Shown here: positions 25,927 through 36,430 of the stretch, in pieces
Position numbering within the stretch: position 1 is the stretch's first letter
How the letters are laid out: each line of letters starts with the position of its first letter
DNA from: an uncultured Clostridia bacterium
GTDB lineage: Bacteria > Bacillota > Clostridia > TANB77 > CAG-508
Direction of reading: 5' to 3'
Assembly: GCA_934183325.1 (NCBI GenBank)
Contig: CAKPSH010000009.1
Coordinates: 1 to 64,000 of the forward strand
DNA length: 64,000 bases
Made by a program: the position numbers and the translations under genes
The notes under the pieces: generated by a model
Seen by the model: only the letters and a program-made list of their open reading frames with translations
Database searches by the model: none
Told to the model about the DNA's origin: nothing

Positions 25927-26628
25927 TTATTTTATATAATCTGATTTTAGCTCTCCATCATACTTGTTTATAGTAATTTTTTCATCAGATTTTATAGAAA
26001 TTGTATATCCATTAGTTTTATGCTCATCTAAATATCCTTTTTTTATACTTAATGCACTTTGAAGATATGTAACATCTCCTATTGCTTTTATAATATAAGG
26101 AGATGTTACTCTCTTTTCCTTTATAACTACAAAGTCATTAACATCGAAAATATCTGTCATTGGCACAATTCTTTGTCCATTTATTGATATTGCCTCTGCT
26201 CCTGCAGAATTTAATTCATTTACTAAGTCTAATAAGTCCGTCGAATCCACTTGTTTTTCACTATTATCTGTTATCGTAATTATAACTCCTGCTCCTTCAA
26301 CATCAGTTAAACCTAATAACATTTTTGCATTTTCCAAATCATCTGCCAACAGCTCTCCTGCTTTTTCATCATCTTCTATTTTGTTATTATATTCTTGTAT
26401 TTTTTCCTTAGTAGCTTCATATTCTGTAGTAACTTCTTCATATTTGCTTTTCCAATCTGCCAGTGCTGTCCTTAATTCATTTTCTCTCATTGTTTCTAGT
26501 TCTGTTACATCAATATTATCTACTGTTTTAAATTGAATACATATTAAATATACTGTCAAAAAACACATTATACTTAGTACACTTGCTATTATTAATTGCC
26601 TCTTATCTATCTTTTTTTTCTGTTTCAT
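25927..26628 (-). CDS. DUF881 family membrane-anchored protein (second copy)
   Basis: A short cytoplasmic basic start, one membrane segment (about 12-30), a coiled coil (about 40-95) and the extracellular DUF881 domain containing VEGAGVIITITDNSE, LNSAGAEAISINGQRIV and SPYIIKAIGD. The family lies in division clusters of Clostridia and Bacilli; biochemical role unknown. An in-frame GTG lies six bases earlier (26634); both starts have acceptable spacing to AAAGG. It is paralogous to the adjacent gene upstream. Confidence 0.9.
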   Translation of the reverse strand: MKQKKKIDKRQLIIASVLSIMCFLTVYLICIQFKTVDNIDVTELETMRENELRTALADWKSKYEEVTTEYEATKEKIQEYNNKIEDDEKAGELLADDLENAKMLLGLTDVEGAGVIITITDNSEKQVDSTDLLDLVNELNSAGAEAISINGQRIVPMTDIFDVNDFVVIKEKRVTSPYIIKAIGDVTYLQSALSIKKGYLDEHKTNGYTISIKSDEKITINKYDGELKSDYIK

Positions 26629-26662
26629 AAGCACATCTGCCTTTCATATCTTTTAGTTTCAA

Positions 26663-27382
26663 TTATTTTATATTTTTCATATATTTTGAGTTTAAAACTT
26701 TTTTATATTTTGGTATAGTTACCACTGATAACTTTTCAATTTTTACAGTAATTCCGTCTTCCTTCATATATTGTATATATGAACCTGGTCTTTCAATTCC
26801 ACTCAAACTTGCACTATTACCAATTGCAGAAATTACAAATGGTGAGTTTACTTTTTCCCCATTGACATTTATAACAGATCCTACACAATTAATATATGAA
26901 GTCGAAACAATTCTTTGTCCATTTATTGATATTGCTTCTGCCCCTGCATTTTTTAGTTCATTTACCAATTCAATTATATCAGTATTATGTACTAACTCAT
27001 TTGATAAATTTTCATCATTAATATTTGCATTCTTACTATCAGAAATTGTTAATATTATTCCTTCCCCTTTAACTTCTGTAAGTCCGAGTAACATATTCAT
27101 TTTCTTCAATTCTTTTTCTACTTCAGTTGATTCAGTATTGTCTTTTGTTGCTTTTTTTCTCATATCATCTAGTTCTTCTTCTGCTGACTGTAATTCTAGA
27201 TAACTTTTCTCATACTTTTCTTTCCATTTTAGGACTTCGTCCTTCAATTCGCTGTTTGCAGTTCTTATTGAACTCGTTCCTTCTATAGAATTATTTTTAA
27301 TTGTATTTACTTGAATAATTATACCTGACGTTAATAATGCACACATTACACCTAATGTTATAGCTACTCTTTTTGAATCCAT
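26663..27382 (-). CDS. DUF881 family membrane-anchored protein (first copy)
   Basis: It has the same architecture as its neighbour: an N-terminal membrane helix (about 8-25), a coiled coil (about 40-95), then DUF881 with VKGEGIILTISDSK, LKNAGAEAISINGQRIV and SPFVISAIGN. The two copies form a tandem duplication typical of this cluster. Both are predicted to face the outside of the membrane at the division site (inference from context with DivIB, FtsA and FtsZ). Confidence 0.92.
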   Translation of the reverse strand: MDSKRVAITLGVMCALLTSGIIIQVNTIKNNSIEGTSSIRTANSELKDEVLKWKEKYEKSYLELQSAEEELDDMRKKATKDNTESTEVEKELKKMNMLLGLTEVKGEGIILTISDSKNANINDENLSNELVHNTDIIELVNELKNAGAEAISINGQRIVSTSYINCVGSVINVNGEKVNSPFVISAIGNSASLSGIERPGSYIQYMKEDGITVKIEKLSVVTIPKYKKVLNSKYMKNIK

Positions 27383-27401
27383 CTTTATCCCTTCCTATAT
27401 A

Positions 27402-28187
27402 CTACTTAGGAGAAAAATATACTTTTGTTTTTTCTAAGTATATTGTTCCTGGTACTCCTTCTTGTTCATTTAAAACATATTTCATATATAACATTTTTGT
27501 ATTTAAATCACTTATATCTCCTAGTACAGCTTCCTTAGCTTCTTTTTCGAATTTCAATTTATAATTGTGTTTACTTGTAATATCTATTGTATTCATTTCT
27601 TGATTTATTTCATTAATACTAATTGCATTTAAGATTTGCGATACATCATTTAGTTTTTCAACATCATCATCTATAAGTCTTGTTCCAGGAATAATCTTCG
27701 CACTATCTGTTGAATAACCTATTAATACAATCAATGGCAATTTCTCGGTTGATATTTCTAACACATATCCGTTTTCATCTATATATGCATATTTTTCTTC
27801 ATCTAATTTAAATAAAAATTTTGTTGTTCTTTCTTTAACTTTAATTTCAATTGTACTTGGTAACTTTCTTTTTACCTCTACATTATCTACATATGGTTCT
27901 TTCTCTATATTTGAAATTACATCTTTTTTTCTAAAATTAAATATATTTTCTTGAAGTTTTATACCAGATAGACTTGTATATAAACTTTTTGTATTTTTAC
28001 TTTCTCCTGTAACATTTATTTCTGAAATATTGAATAATGGTGATGTTAAAGCAAAAACTCCTATTCCAACTAATACTCCTATAATTAAAATAAATTTAAT
28101 TATTGATTTTATTATTCTATACTTTTTTATTCTTTCCTCTTTGGCTATTTTCTGGTTTTTAATAACTTTAGTCTTTTTCTTTGGCAT
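27402..28187 (-). CDS. divIB: Cell division protein DivIB/FtsQ
   Basis: This bitopic divisome protein bridges early and late division proteins. The N-terminus is lysine-rich, followed by a membrane segment (about 30-50). A POTRA domain then begins FNISEINVTGESKNTKSLY and continues with the conserved PYVDNVEVKRKLPSTIEIKV. The remaining beta domain matches FtsQ. Length is 261 aa. Its ATG abuts the stop of the murA frame, so it was translated in an operon with murA. Confidence 0.93.
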   Translation of the reverse strand: MPKKKTKVIKNQKIAKEERIKKYRIIKSIIKFILIIGVLVGIGVFALTSPLFNISEINVTGESKNTKSLYTSLSGIKLQENIFNFRKKDVISNIEKEPYVDNVEVKRKLPSTIEIKVKERTTKFLFKLDEEKYAYIDENGYVLEISTEKLPLIVLIGYSTDSAKIIPGTRLIDDDVEKLNDVSQILNAISINEINQEMNTIDITSKHNYKLKFEKEAKEAVLGDISDLNTKMLYMKYVLNEQEGVPGTIYLEKTKVYFSPK

Positions 28188-29445
28188 TTACTCACCTTCT
28201 CTAGTTATTATACTTGCTCCTAAAGTTCTTAACTTATTATCAATACCCTCATATCCCCTCAAAATATATTCTATATTTTTAATTTCCGTTTTTTCTCCTA
28301 CTTGAAGTGCTGCAATTATCAAAGCTGCACCACCTCGTAAATCCATTGCTTCTACTGATGCTCCATTAAGCTTATTAACTCCAACTATTTTTAATTTTTT
28401 ATCTTTTTGTTCAATAAACGCTCCCATTTTATTAAGTTCTTTAACATATTTAAATCTATTTTCGAATATATTTTCTGTCACATTTGATATGCCATTAGCT
28501 TTAATTAATGTCGCTACAATTATTGATTGTAAATCTGTTGGGAATCCTGGATATGGTTGTGTTTCAATATTTATTGCCTTTAATGCCATTGGTGCTTTTA
28601 AAGATATTGAATTATTTTCTATTTTTATTTTGCATCCACATTGTTTTAGCTTTTCTAATAATGACTTTAAATGTTTAGGTTCTGCATTTGTAATTTTTAC
28701 TTTTCCGCTTACATACAGCAGCAGCACATAATAGTGTTCCTGCTTCGATCCTATCAGGCATTATTTCATATTCAACATCACTTAATTCTTTTACACCTTC
28801 TATGATTATATTATCAGTTCCTGCACCTTTTATATTTGCTCCCATTTTATTTAATATATTTTGTAAATCTTCTATTTCTGGCTCTTTTGCTGGATTTTTT
28901 ATTATTGTTTTTCCATTTATTAATACTGATGAAAGCATAATATTTTCTGTGGCACCGACACTTGGAAATTCTAGTTTTATTTCATTAGGTATTAAATGTG
29001 ATGCTGTACAGTTTATACAATCTCCATCCGTTTTTATGCTTACACCTAGTTTTTCAAAAGCTTTAAGATGTAGATCTATTGGTCGTTTTCCTATATCACA
29101 TCCTCCTGGATATGTAAATTTGCATCTTCCAGTTCTTCCAATTAATGCCCCTACAATACTAACTGATGATCTCATTTTATGCATTAAATCTTTAGGTATC
29201 TCAAATGAATCTATACTTTTAGAATTGATTATTATTGTATCACTATTTTGTTGAATTTGGCAACCTAATTTTTCAAGAATTTGTATCATTATTGTTATAT
29301 CTGAAATATTAGGTACATTTTTTAACTTCGTTATTCCATTATTTAATATACTTGTTGCCAATATTGGTAACGCTGAATTCTTTGAGCCAGATACCTTTAC
29401 CTCTCCGTTAAGTATTTTATTCCCTTGAACAATATACCTCATCAT
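28188..29445 (-). pseudogene. murA: UDP-N-acetylglucosamine 1-carboxyvinyltransferase MurA, frameshifted
   Basis: MurA transfers enolpyruvate from PEP to UDP-GlcNAc in the first committed step of peptidoglycan synthesis. The reading frame from the ATG at 29445 gives a proper N-terminal half (VSGSKNSALPILATSIL; a catalytic Cys region PGGCDIGKRPIDLH). It leaves frame at a tandem TGTATGTA on the minus strand (28710-28717). Beyond it the correct frame resumes with SGKVKITNAEPKH and the C-terminal half (YPGFPTDLQSI, DLRGGAALIIAAL). Removing one 4-bp TGTA unit restores a full MurA of about 418 aa. Many Clostridia have a second murA, so loss could be tolerated; an assembly error is possible. Confidence 0.88.
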
Positions 29446-29523
29446 ATTCAATTCCTCCTTATGTTAATTATTTTATGCATTTTTGCATTTTTTGTTAATT
29501 TTCGACATAAGGATAAATTTTTT

Positions 29524-31146
29524 CTATTTTCTTAATTCTTTAGCATGTTCTAATGCAGCTTTTGTATACTCTCCACTTGATATTCTTGCAATTTCCTTTA
29601 TAGTTTCTTCTTCATTTAATTGTTTTATATTAGTTAAGGTTCTTCCATTATCTATTCTTTTACTTATATAATAATTGTAGTCTCCCTTAGCTGCTATATT
29701 AGCTTGGTGTGTTATACATATAACTTGATGTGTTTTTGATATTTGTTTTAATTTCTCTCCAACACTTTTAGCGGCTTTTCCTGAAATTCCTGTATCAATC
29801 TCATCAAATATCATTACAGGCACTTCATCTACATTTGCTAATACATTTTTTATTGCTAACATAATTCTAGACATCTCTCCTCCAGATGCTATTTTTATAA
29901 GTTCTTTTTCTTCTTCTCCTACATTTGTACTAATTAAAAACTCAACTTGATCTTGTCCATTCTCCCAAAATATTTCTTCATCATTTTTCTTTATTGATAT
30001 CTTAAATTTAGCATTTGGCATTTCCAGTTCAAATAATTCCTTATTAATATTTTTTTCTAATTCTATAGCATATTCTCTTCTTATCTTATTAATTTGATCT
30101 GATAAATTTTTCATTTTCTCTATGATTTTATTTAATTTTTTCTTAAGTTCTGCAATATATTCTTCTGAATTTTCTATTTTCTCTATTTCTGTGCTTATTT
30201 CTTCTTTATATTTTAAAATTTCTTCAATTGAATTTCCATATTTTCTTTTCAAATCATGGATTAAATCATATCTTTCTTCTATCTTTTGTTTTTCTGCTTC
30301 ATCAAAATCCATTTCATCTTGAAATGCTTTTACATCTCTAGAAAGTTCTTGTAAGTCATAATATACCCCTTTTAATGTATTTAGAGTTTCACTATATTTG
30401 TTATCTATAATTTCTACTTTTTCTAGTGCTCTTATAGCATTACTAACAGAGTCTATTGTTGTATCCCCTATTTCTGAATTAACTTCATTTAAATTTTCTC
30501 GGATTTTTTCTGAATTTATCATTCGTTCTCTTATATTTTCTACCTCTACATCTTCCCCCATTTTTAAAGACGCTGATTCAATTTCGTTTACCTGATATCT
30601 TAATAAATCTAATTTTCTTTGCTTTTCTTTTTCGTCTCCAAAATTAGACTTTATTTCACTTTTTACATTACAATATCCTTTATAGTATTCTAAATATTCA
30701 TCCTTTATTGTTTTAATTTTTTTTCCTATAAAATCATCTAAATATTTTATATGCATTGTTTGATCAAGTATTGATTGATTATCCATTTGTCCATGAATAT
30801 CAATTAAATTTTTCATAAAACTTTTTAACTCATTTACAGTTACTAATCTTCCATTCACTTTACATGAATTTCTTCCGTTAGAGTGAATTTCTCTAGATAC
30901 TATAATATTTCCATCAATAGAGTTCTCATTTTCAGGCAAATATAATGCTAATTCTACAAATGAACATTCTTCTCCTCTTCTTATCATGTCTTTAGAAAAA
31001 CGTCCACCTGTTGCTATTTGAAGTGAGTCTATTATTAATGTTTTTCCTGCTCCTGTTTCACCTGTTAAAATATTTAAACCATTATTTAAATTAACTACTA
31101 AGTCATCTATTATTCCTATATTTTTTATATGTAATGTTGATATCAT
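29524..31146 (-). CDS. recN: DNA repair protein RecN
   Basis: RecN is an SMC-like ATPase that helps organise DNA ends in double-strand-break repair. The 540-aa protein starts with MISTLHIKNIGIIDDLVV and Walker A TGETGAGKTLIIDSL. Long coiled-coil arms occupy roughly 160-360. The C-terminal half has the ABC signature and Walker B, LIKIASGGEMSRIMLAIK and VPVMIFDEIDTGISG. In many Firmicutes it follows argR; here it sits between a carboxypeptidase and murA. Confidence 0.96.
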   Translation of the reverse strand: MISTLHIKNIGIIDDLVVNLNNGLNILTGETGAGKTLIIDSLQIATGGRFSKDMIRRGEECSFVELALYLPENENSIDGNIIVSREIHSNGRNSCKVNGRLVTVNELKSFMKNLIDIHGQMDNQSILDQTMHIKYLDDFIGKKIKTIKDEYLEYYKGYCNVKSEIKSNFGDEKEKQRKLDLLRYQVNEIESASLKMGEDVEVENIRERMINSEKIRENLNEVNSEIGDTTIDSVSNAIRALEKVEIIDNKYSETLNTLKGVYYDLQELSRDVKAFQDEMDFDEAEKQKIEERYDLIHDLKRKYGNSIEEILKYKEEISTEIEKIENSEEYIAELKKKLNKIIEKMKNLSDQINKIRREYAIELEKNINKELFELEMPNAKFKISIKKNDEEIFWENGQDQVEFLISTNVGEEEKELIKIASGGEMSRIMLAIKNVLANVDEVPVMIFDEIDTGISGKAAKSVGEKLKQISKTHQVICITHQANIAAKGDYNYYISKRIDNGRTLTNIKQLNEEETIKEIARISSGEYTKAALEHAKELRK

Positions 31147-31220
31147 AATAAACCTCCGTTTGTAGAAACTTTGTTTGTATTATAATATTACTTTTATATT
31201 TTTTTGTCAAGACTTTTTAG

Positions 31221-32474
31221 TCAATTTTGTCGAGTTATTTTTTCAAAATAATTCTTGTAGTTATATAATATTTCATATAAATAGTTTTTTTCATTTTTCT
31301 TCCTTATTTCTTTATATGTTAATAAATCTATACTTAATTTCATTTTTTTATTTACTTTTACTTGTATTTCGCCTACTTTCATGCCTTTAATTACAGGACT
31401 ATTTAGTACCTTTAGATTTTCTATTTCTACTTCTATTTTGTTTATATACTGTTTATATACAGGAATTTCTTTTACTTGATATTCTTTTATTTCTGTTTCT
31501 GCATATTGCTTTATACCTTTTATTACCATTATTTTATTTTTATCTTTCCATTCTTTATATGCATTTTTTATTTTTTCCTCTATATTTATCATTTGATAAT
31601 TAGAAAAAACATACTCAATTATATTTATACTGTCTTTAGTCCTATCTTTCTTGGTATCTGCTCCTAATACTGCACAAATTAAATCCATGTTATCTCTTTT
31701 TATTGCGGTTACCAGACATCTATTAGCTCCATTTGTAAATCCTGTTTTTACGCCATATACTCCGTTTAAATTTCCAAGTAATTCATTTGTATTTCCTATA
31801 TTCTTTGTGTATCCATTTATTCTAATATTGTAATTCTTGGTTCCAACTATTTGTCTGAAAATTTTATTATTTAATGCATAATCTGTTAATTTTGCTAATT
31901 CTAGAGCTGTTGTATAATGTTCTTCTTCATCTAAACCATTTACAGTTACAAAATGTGTATTTGTTAATTCCAACTCTTTTGCTTTATTGTTCATTTGTTT
32001 TACAAATTCTCCAACACTTCCACTAGTAAATTCGGCTAAAGCTATTGCACAATCATTTCCTGATTTCATCATTAATCCATACAATAAGTCATTTACTGTT
32101 ATCTTATCTTCTTTTGATAGTCCTAGTCTTGAACCACCAATGCATGCTGATTTTTCTGAAATCTCTACTATCTGAGTTAAATCTTTAATATTTTCTATTA
32201 CAATTATTGATGTCATTATTTTTGTTGTAGAAGCCATTTTTCTTCTTGAATTTTCATCTTTTCCCCATATTATATCTTTTGAATTTCTGTCATATACAAC
32301 AACTGCTCTCGAATTTAATGTTGGTTCTCCATTTTTATTCGAACTAGCTGATTCTATTTCTTCATATATCCAAGATGTATCTTCTGCCTCTTCTTCAAAA
32401 TCATCTGCATATATTTTAGTTGCAATACTTATCATCACAATAAAAATTGATATATATACTATATATTTTTTCAT
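31221..32474 (-). CDS. D-alanyl-D-alanine carboxypeptidase (DacF/DacA-like PBP)
   Basis: This penicillin-binding protein trims the terminal D-Ala from peptidoglycan pentapeptides. An N-terminal signal peptide (about 1-23) leads to peptidase family S11 with SxxK as ASTTKIM, SxN as MKSGNDCA and KTG as VYGVKTGFTNGANR. The C-terminal portion after about 300 is the beta-rich PBP5-type domain with a basic amphipathic end (EILYNYKNYFEKITRQN) for membrane binding. Length is 417 aa. It directly follows the terminator of the wall hydrolase at 32541. DacF is spore-linked in Bacillus; the exact subtype is not certain. Confidence 0.93.
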   Translation of the reverse strand: MKKYIVYISIFIVMISIATKIYADDFEEEAEDTSWIYEEIESASSNKNGEPTLNSRAVVVYDRNSKDIIWGKDENSRRKMASTTKIMTSIIVIENIKDLTQIVEISEKSACIGGSRLGLSKEDKITVNDLLYGLMMKSGNDCAIALAEFTSGSVGEFVKQMNNKAKELELTNTHFVTVNGLDEEEHYTTALELAKLTDYALNNKIFRQIVGTKNYNIRINGYTKNIGNTNELLGNLNGVYGVKTGFTNGANRCLVTAIKRDNMDLICAVLGADTKKDRTKDSINIIEYVFSNYQMINIEEKIKNAYKEWKDKNKIMVIKGIKQYAETEIKEYQVKEIPVYKQYINKIEVEIENLKVLNSPVIKGMKVGEIQVKVNKKMKLSIDLLTYKEIRKKNEKNYLYEILYNYKNYFEKITRQN

Positions 32475-32476
32475 AA

Positions 32477-32520
32477 CAAAAACCTCACACTTAAAATTAT
32501 ATTTTTAAGTATGAGGTTTA
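32477..32520 (-). terminator. Terminator between the T4SS hydrolase and the carboxypeptidase
   Basis: On the minus strand AAACCTCATACTTAAAA pairs with TTTTAAGTGTGAGGTTT, followed by TTG. It lies at the end of the secretion locus, immediately ahead of the dac gene start, so it may attenuate read-through. Confidence 0.75.
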
Positions 32521-32540
32521 TGATATTTTTCTGTTTTTAT

Positions 32541-35444
32541 TTAGTATGAAAGAACACCATGGTTTGTTATTAATCCACATATAGCATTTGTAGTATCTAC
32601 ATATCTGTAACTACCTGCTTTCATTTCGAAATGTAAGTGTGGGCCTGTAGTATTTCCACTATTTCCACTGTACATTATAATCTGTCCTCTTTTTACATTT
32701 ACACCTTGTCTTATTCCTTCTGCAAGTGCTGAACCATGTGCATAAATTGTCTGAATACCATTTCCATGATTTATATAAACTCTAAGTCCATAACCTTTAC
32801 CGTGGTTACTTGCATCCTGATATCCACATAAACCTATTGTTCCATCAGCGGCAGCATATACAGGATATCCTGTTTTTCCTGATGTTCCAATATCTGTTCC
32901 ATAGTGTATTCTGTATTGTGTACCATTATTTGTTGTTACTTGTCTCTTAAATCCTGCTTCGCTTGATACATGAATTCCACTAGTTCCAAGATCTATTGGA
33001 GTTGTATAAGTTACACCTTTAAATATAACCTGATAAATTTTTGCTTCTCCTCTCTTTGATTCTTGGATTGTCATATCATTAATTAAAGATATATCAATAT
33101 TAGCTTTCTTAAGCATATTAACCATTGTAGATTGTACACTTCTTATCCATCTATCAGCTTGTCCAGACACTTCACCATTTGGACAATATGTATAACCTAT
33201 CTTTGCAATTGTAGTTTTTCCTGCTCCAAAATATGTTCCTCCAGAAATTAATTTATAAAAAGCTTCTATTCCTTGTTTTTTATCTGAATATGTTCTAAAT
33301 TCTGAATTATTTCTAATATTAAACATATTATTTTTTCCATCAGCACCATGTCCTGTTGTTCCTGCTCCTGTCTCCCAAACAGATACTGTCGCTGCAAAAA
33401 AAGCATTTACTCCATATTTTTCTTGATATTCCATAAATGCATCTGCATATTGTAATAAAACTTGATGATTACTATATGCTTTTACACCATTTCTAAATTG
33501 CTCAGTTGATTTTGGAAAATATTTATCACTACTTACATCTATACCACCACTTGAATTCGTTATGCTTGCAAATGTAATTTTACTTATATCTCCTCCATCA
33601 TATAAGCTAAAGTTTACTGCTGTTGTTCCATAATCTTTTCCTGTTGCTTTATTTAACATATATTTAGTCATAGGTAAGAAGTTTACCGTTGAAGAATTAT
33701 TTGCAAGTACTTCAAAGAACCATTGCATTGAGTTTTCCAAATTGTATTTTTCTTGACCTGATTCATTATATAATGTACAAAAATTTGGATAAAACTCATC
33801 TCCATCAGTAACAGTTTTATCATCTTTCTTTATTGTTCCCGTTCTTGATACCTGATAATAATATTCAACTCTGTCCTGTGTTTTATTATGTTCTTTATCT
33901 GCATAGGTTTCTGCTTTTTGATTCTGCCAAATAGATATACTCTTCCATTTTTCTATTTCTATTGTTTCAATTATTGGTGGTTCTATTGATATTACACTAC
34001 TACTTGAACTCGTTCCTTCTAATATATCTGGTCCCCACAATTGTTCAGGATCATCAGGATCTTTTCTTTCAACAACAAATTTTGCTAAATCTGGATTTGA
34101 ATGCTCAGGTTTTATATATGATCTAATTTCATAAAATTTCATTGACCAAATATTCGCTGTTATAATTGATATTTCAATTGTATCAAAGTATTCCATTTTT
34201 CTTGATACTTCAGCATGACGAGGCACTCTTAGAGCTTTTTCATAAGGTTGCTTCCAACCTGAATCTATTGTTGATGTTAATACTCCATTTGTAAACGTTT
34301 TTGTAATTGTTTTATGCCTTGTCCATGTATTTGTATTAGCTTGTGCCTTTATAGCCTCTGATTCTTCACTTGCTATATTATCATAAATTCCTATATCTAT
34401 TTCTGAATCTAATACATAGTTGGCAAAATCTCTTATAAATTGTTCATCTCTACCACATACTAGAAATGCCCATAAATATTCAAAAGGCATCGTATATCTT
34501 GATACAGCTGTACTATAATTTATTGTTTTAATCTTATATTTCCATTGTGGGTTCCATCTTACTTGGACAATTTTACTATTATTTCTATCTGACCAAACAT
34601 AACTTTTATAATCTTCTTCACTAACTTCCTCTTCAGCATAACCAACTATATAATCAGCAGTAGCAGCTTTTGTATCTGTTCTTTCTTCCTCTGCAATAAT
34701 CAAATTTCCTGATGTATCTAATGAGAAATAATTAAATACTTTATCTTTTCCTGTATATCCATCACCAAGTTCTTGTTCTGCGGTTTTCTTATTTGCTTTA
34801 TTTATTAACCCATATAGTGTTGTTTCTCCCTCGTCATCTTCTTTTCCTAATGGAATATATTCTAATGTTAATGCTTTATCATATCTGTTTCTAATAAATT
34901 TTATACATCCTTGTAATTCATCTGTTCCTACCGCTGTTCTTATATAATCCTTATTTCTTAAGTCTGGATACTGTGTTACTAATTGTGCTTTAATCATTAA
35001 TTTTATCGTTTCTGAAGTACGTAATGTTTTCCCATCTTTTGATATTGTTTTAACATCTTTAATATAGTTTTCTAATACTGTATGATTCTTTTGACATTTC
35101 GTTATTATTTTATCTGCAATTATATCCAAGTCAATTGGTTTTATTTGGTCATCATCATCTCTATAAGCCAATGTCCATCCATGTCCACTAGGTGACTTTG
35201 TTGTAAGAATTTCTCCCAATTCATCCATTGATTCTTCACCACTAAATATATTTCCTATTGCATCTTGAACTATATATGGTACATTACTTCCTTTATATGT
35301 AGTACTATCATCATATGTTCCATCTTTTAGCTGTATTACATATAAACTTGAGCAAAAACCAACCATTGTTACAACAACAACTGTTGAAATTATTACAGCT
35401 TTTTTCGCAACAAGTCCTGCTATCATCTGAAATAATTCTTTCAT
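32541..35444 (-). CDS. Bifunctional peptidoglycan hydrolase (glucosaminidase plus M23 peptidase), T4SS-associated
   Basis: A membrane segment at about 13-35 is followed by a long uncharacterised extracellular region. A glucosaminidase/lysozyme-like domain occupies about 640-800, with FFAATVSVWETGAGTTGHG (probable catalytic Glu) and NNMFNIR. The C-terminal M23 endopeptidase (about 850-960) has zinc-ligand motifs HYGTD and HLHFEM and GNSGNTTGPH. Such two-domain hydrolases open the wall for Gram-positive type IV secretion (VirB1/TcpG-like role). It is the last gene of the secretion operon. Length is 967 aa, long for this class. Confidence 0.88.
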   Translation of the reverse strand: MKELFQMIAGLVAKKAVIISTVVVVTMVGFCSSLYVIQLKDGTYDDSTTYKGSNVPYIVQDAIGNIFSGEESMDELGEILTTKSPSGHGWTLAYRDDDDQIKPIDLDIIADKIITKCQKNHTVLENYIKDVKTISKDGKTLRTSETIKLMIKAQLVTQYPDLRNKDYIRTAVGTDELQGCIKFIRNRYDKALTLEYIPLGKEDDEGETTLYGLINKANKKTAEQELGDGYTGKDKVFNYFSLDTSGNLIIAEEERTDTKAATADYIVGYAEEEVSEEDYKSYVWSDRNNSKIVQVRWNPQWKYKIKTINYSTAVSRYTMPFEYLWAFLVCGRDEQFIRDFANYVLDSEIDIGIYDNIASEESEAIKAQANTNTWTRHKTITKTFTNGVLTSTIDSGWKQPYEKALRVPRHAEVSRKMEYFDTIEISIITANIWSMKFYEIRSYIKPEHSNPDLAKFVVERKDPDDPEQLWGPDILEGTSSSSSVISIEPPIIETIEIEKWKSISIWQNQKAETYADKEHNKTQDRVEYYYQVSRTGTIKKDDKTVTDGDEFYPNFCTLYNESGQEKYNLENSMQWFFEVLANNSSTVNFLPMTKYMLNKATGKDYGTTAVNFSLYDGGDISKITFASITNSSGGIDVSSDKYFPKSTEQFRNGVKAYSNHQVLLQYADAFMEYQEKYGVNAFFAATVSVWETGAGTTGHGADGKNNMFNIRNNSEFRTYSDKKQGIEAFYKLISGGTYFGAGKTTIAKIGYTYCPNGEVSGQADRWIRSVQSTMVNMLKKANIDISLINDMTIQESKRGEAKIYQVIFKGVTYTTPIDLGTSGIHVSSEAGFKRQVTTNNGTQYRIHYGTDIGTSGKTGYPVYAAADGTIGLCGYQDASNHGKGYGLRVYINHGNGIQTIYAHGSALAEGIRQGVNVKRGQIIMYSGNSGNTTGPHLHFEMKAGSYRYVDTTNAICGLITNHGVLSY

Positions 35445-35463
35445 CTCTTCTTCCCCCCTTTAC

Positions 35464-36411
35464 CTATATATTTATAATTATTTTTGTTAGATCATTTTTT
35501 TCATTTTCCTCATTATAATTCATTGTAACTCTTTCAAAAACTATTGCACTAATTTTTCTACTTGTAGAATATGCATTTGCGAATTTAAAATCATAAGTTT
35601 TAAAATGTCCACTTTCAATCTTCATATCACTGTAAAGAACTTCTCCAGTAAGTACATTTTCTTTTATATTTTTTTCATCTTCCAAATATATTGAATTTAT
35701 ATTTTTTTCATCATCAAATAAAATTGTACCTGTAGTATTATTTGTAACTTTTACGTTATAAATTTCATAGTCCATATATATGTCTTTATATCTTACTTCT
35801 ACAGTCATTCCTTCGTATTCTTTCAATTTATTATAATCTCTTCTTCCAATATAACTTCCTATATTTATCTTTTTCTCATTATCCTTTTCCACAACCGTTA
35901 TATAATCTTGTATACTAGGAGTATTTGTTGTTATCTTTCCTGTTGCAAGTGCATCTTCTTTAATATTTACTTGATATGTTCTATTTTCCCAATTTTGTAT
36001 TGAATATGATTTAGAATCATCAAACGTTGATTCACAATATAAACTTTCAAATTTTTCTAAACTATTATATTTTACTTCTTTACATTCATCTGTTAATAAT
36101 TGATACGCTTTATCAAACTTTTTTGACATACAATATTTTAAAAACTCATCTATTATTTTAGTATCACTCTTTAAGTTATCTTTTGAAACTCCTTCATCAG
36201 ATACTAATGATTTTGTACTTTCCAATTTTCCTGAGATCTCATTATTTATTTCATTTTTTAAAAATCCGTTATTAGTATTTTTTTCAGAATTATTATTTTT
36301 ATAAAACCTATTAAATATGCCTATTGCTCCTGTTACTAAAATAAATATTAATATTACAGTCCATATTGTTTTTTTATTATCCTGGTACCATTTTAAAATT
36401 AATCTTTGCAT
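35464..36411 (-). CDS. Membrane-anchored NTF2-like (TcpC/VirB8-like) protein
   Basis: A short cytoplasmic start is followed by a membrane helix (about 14-34) and an extracellular part. One NTF2-like segment is suggested by IDEFLKYCMSKKFDKAYQLL and TDECKEVKYNSLEKFES, the kind of fold shared by VirB8 and TcpC, which form the outer part of Gram-positive conjugation channels. The C-terminal half is a beta-rich domain. The ATG at 36411 follows AAGGAAG; an earlier in-frame ATG has no site. Family placement is by pattern only. Confidence 0.6.
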   Translation of the reverse strand: MQRLILKWYQDNKKTIWTVILIFILVTGAIGIFNRFYKNNNSEKNTNNGFLKNEINNEISGKLESTKSLVSDEGVSKDNLKSDTKIIDEFLKYCMSKKFDKAYQLLTDECKEVKYNSLEKFESLYCESTFDDSKSYSIQNWENRTYQVNIKEDALATGKITTNTPSIQDYITVVEKDNEKKINIGSYIGRRDYNKLKEYEGMTVEVRYKDIYMDYEIYNVKVTNNTTGTILFDDEKNINSIYLEDEKNIKENVLTGEVLYSDMKIESGHFKTYDFKFANAYSTSRKISAIVFERVTMNYNEENEKNDLTKIIINI

Positions 36412-36430
36412 ATTTTCACTTCCTTCTTTA

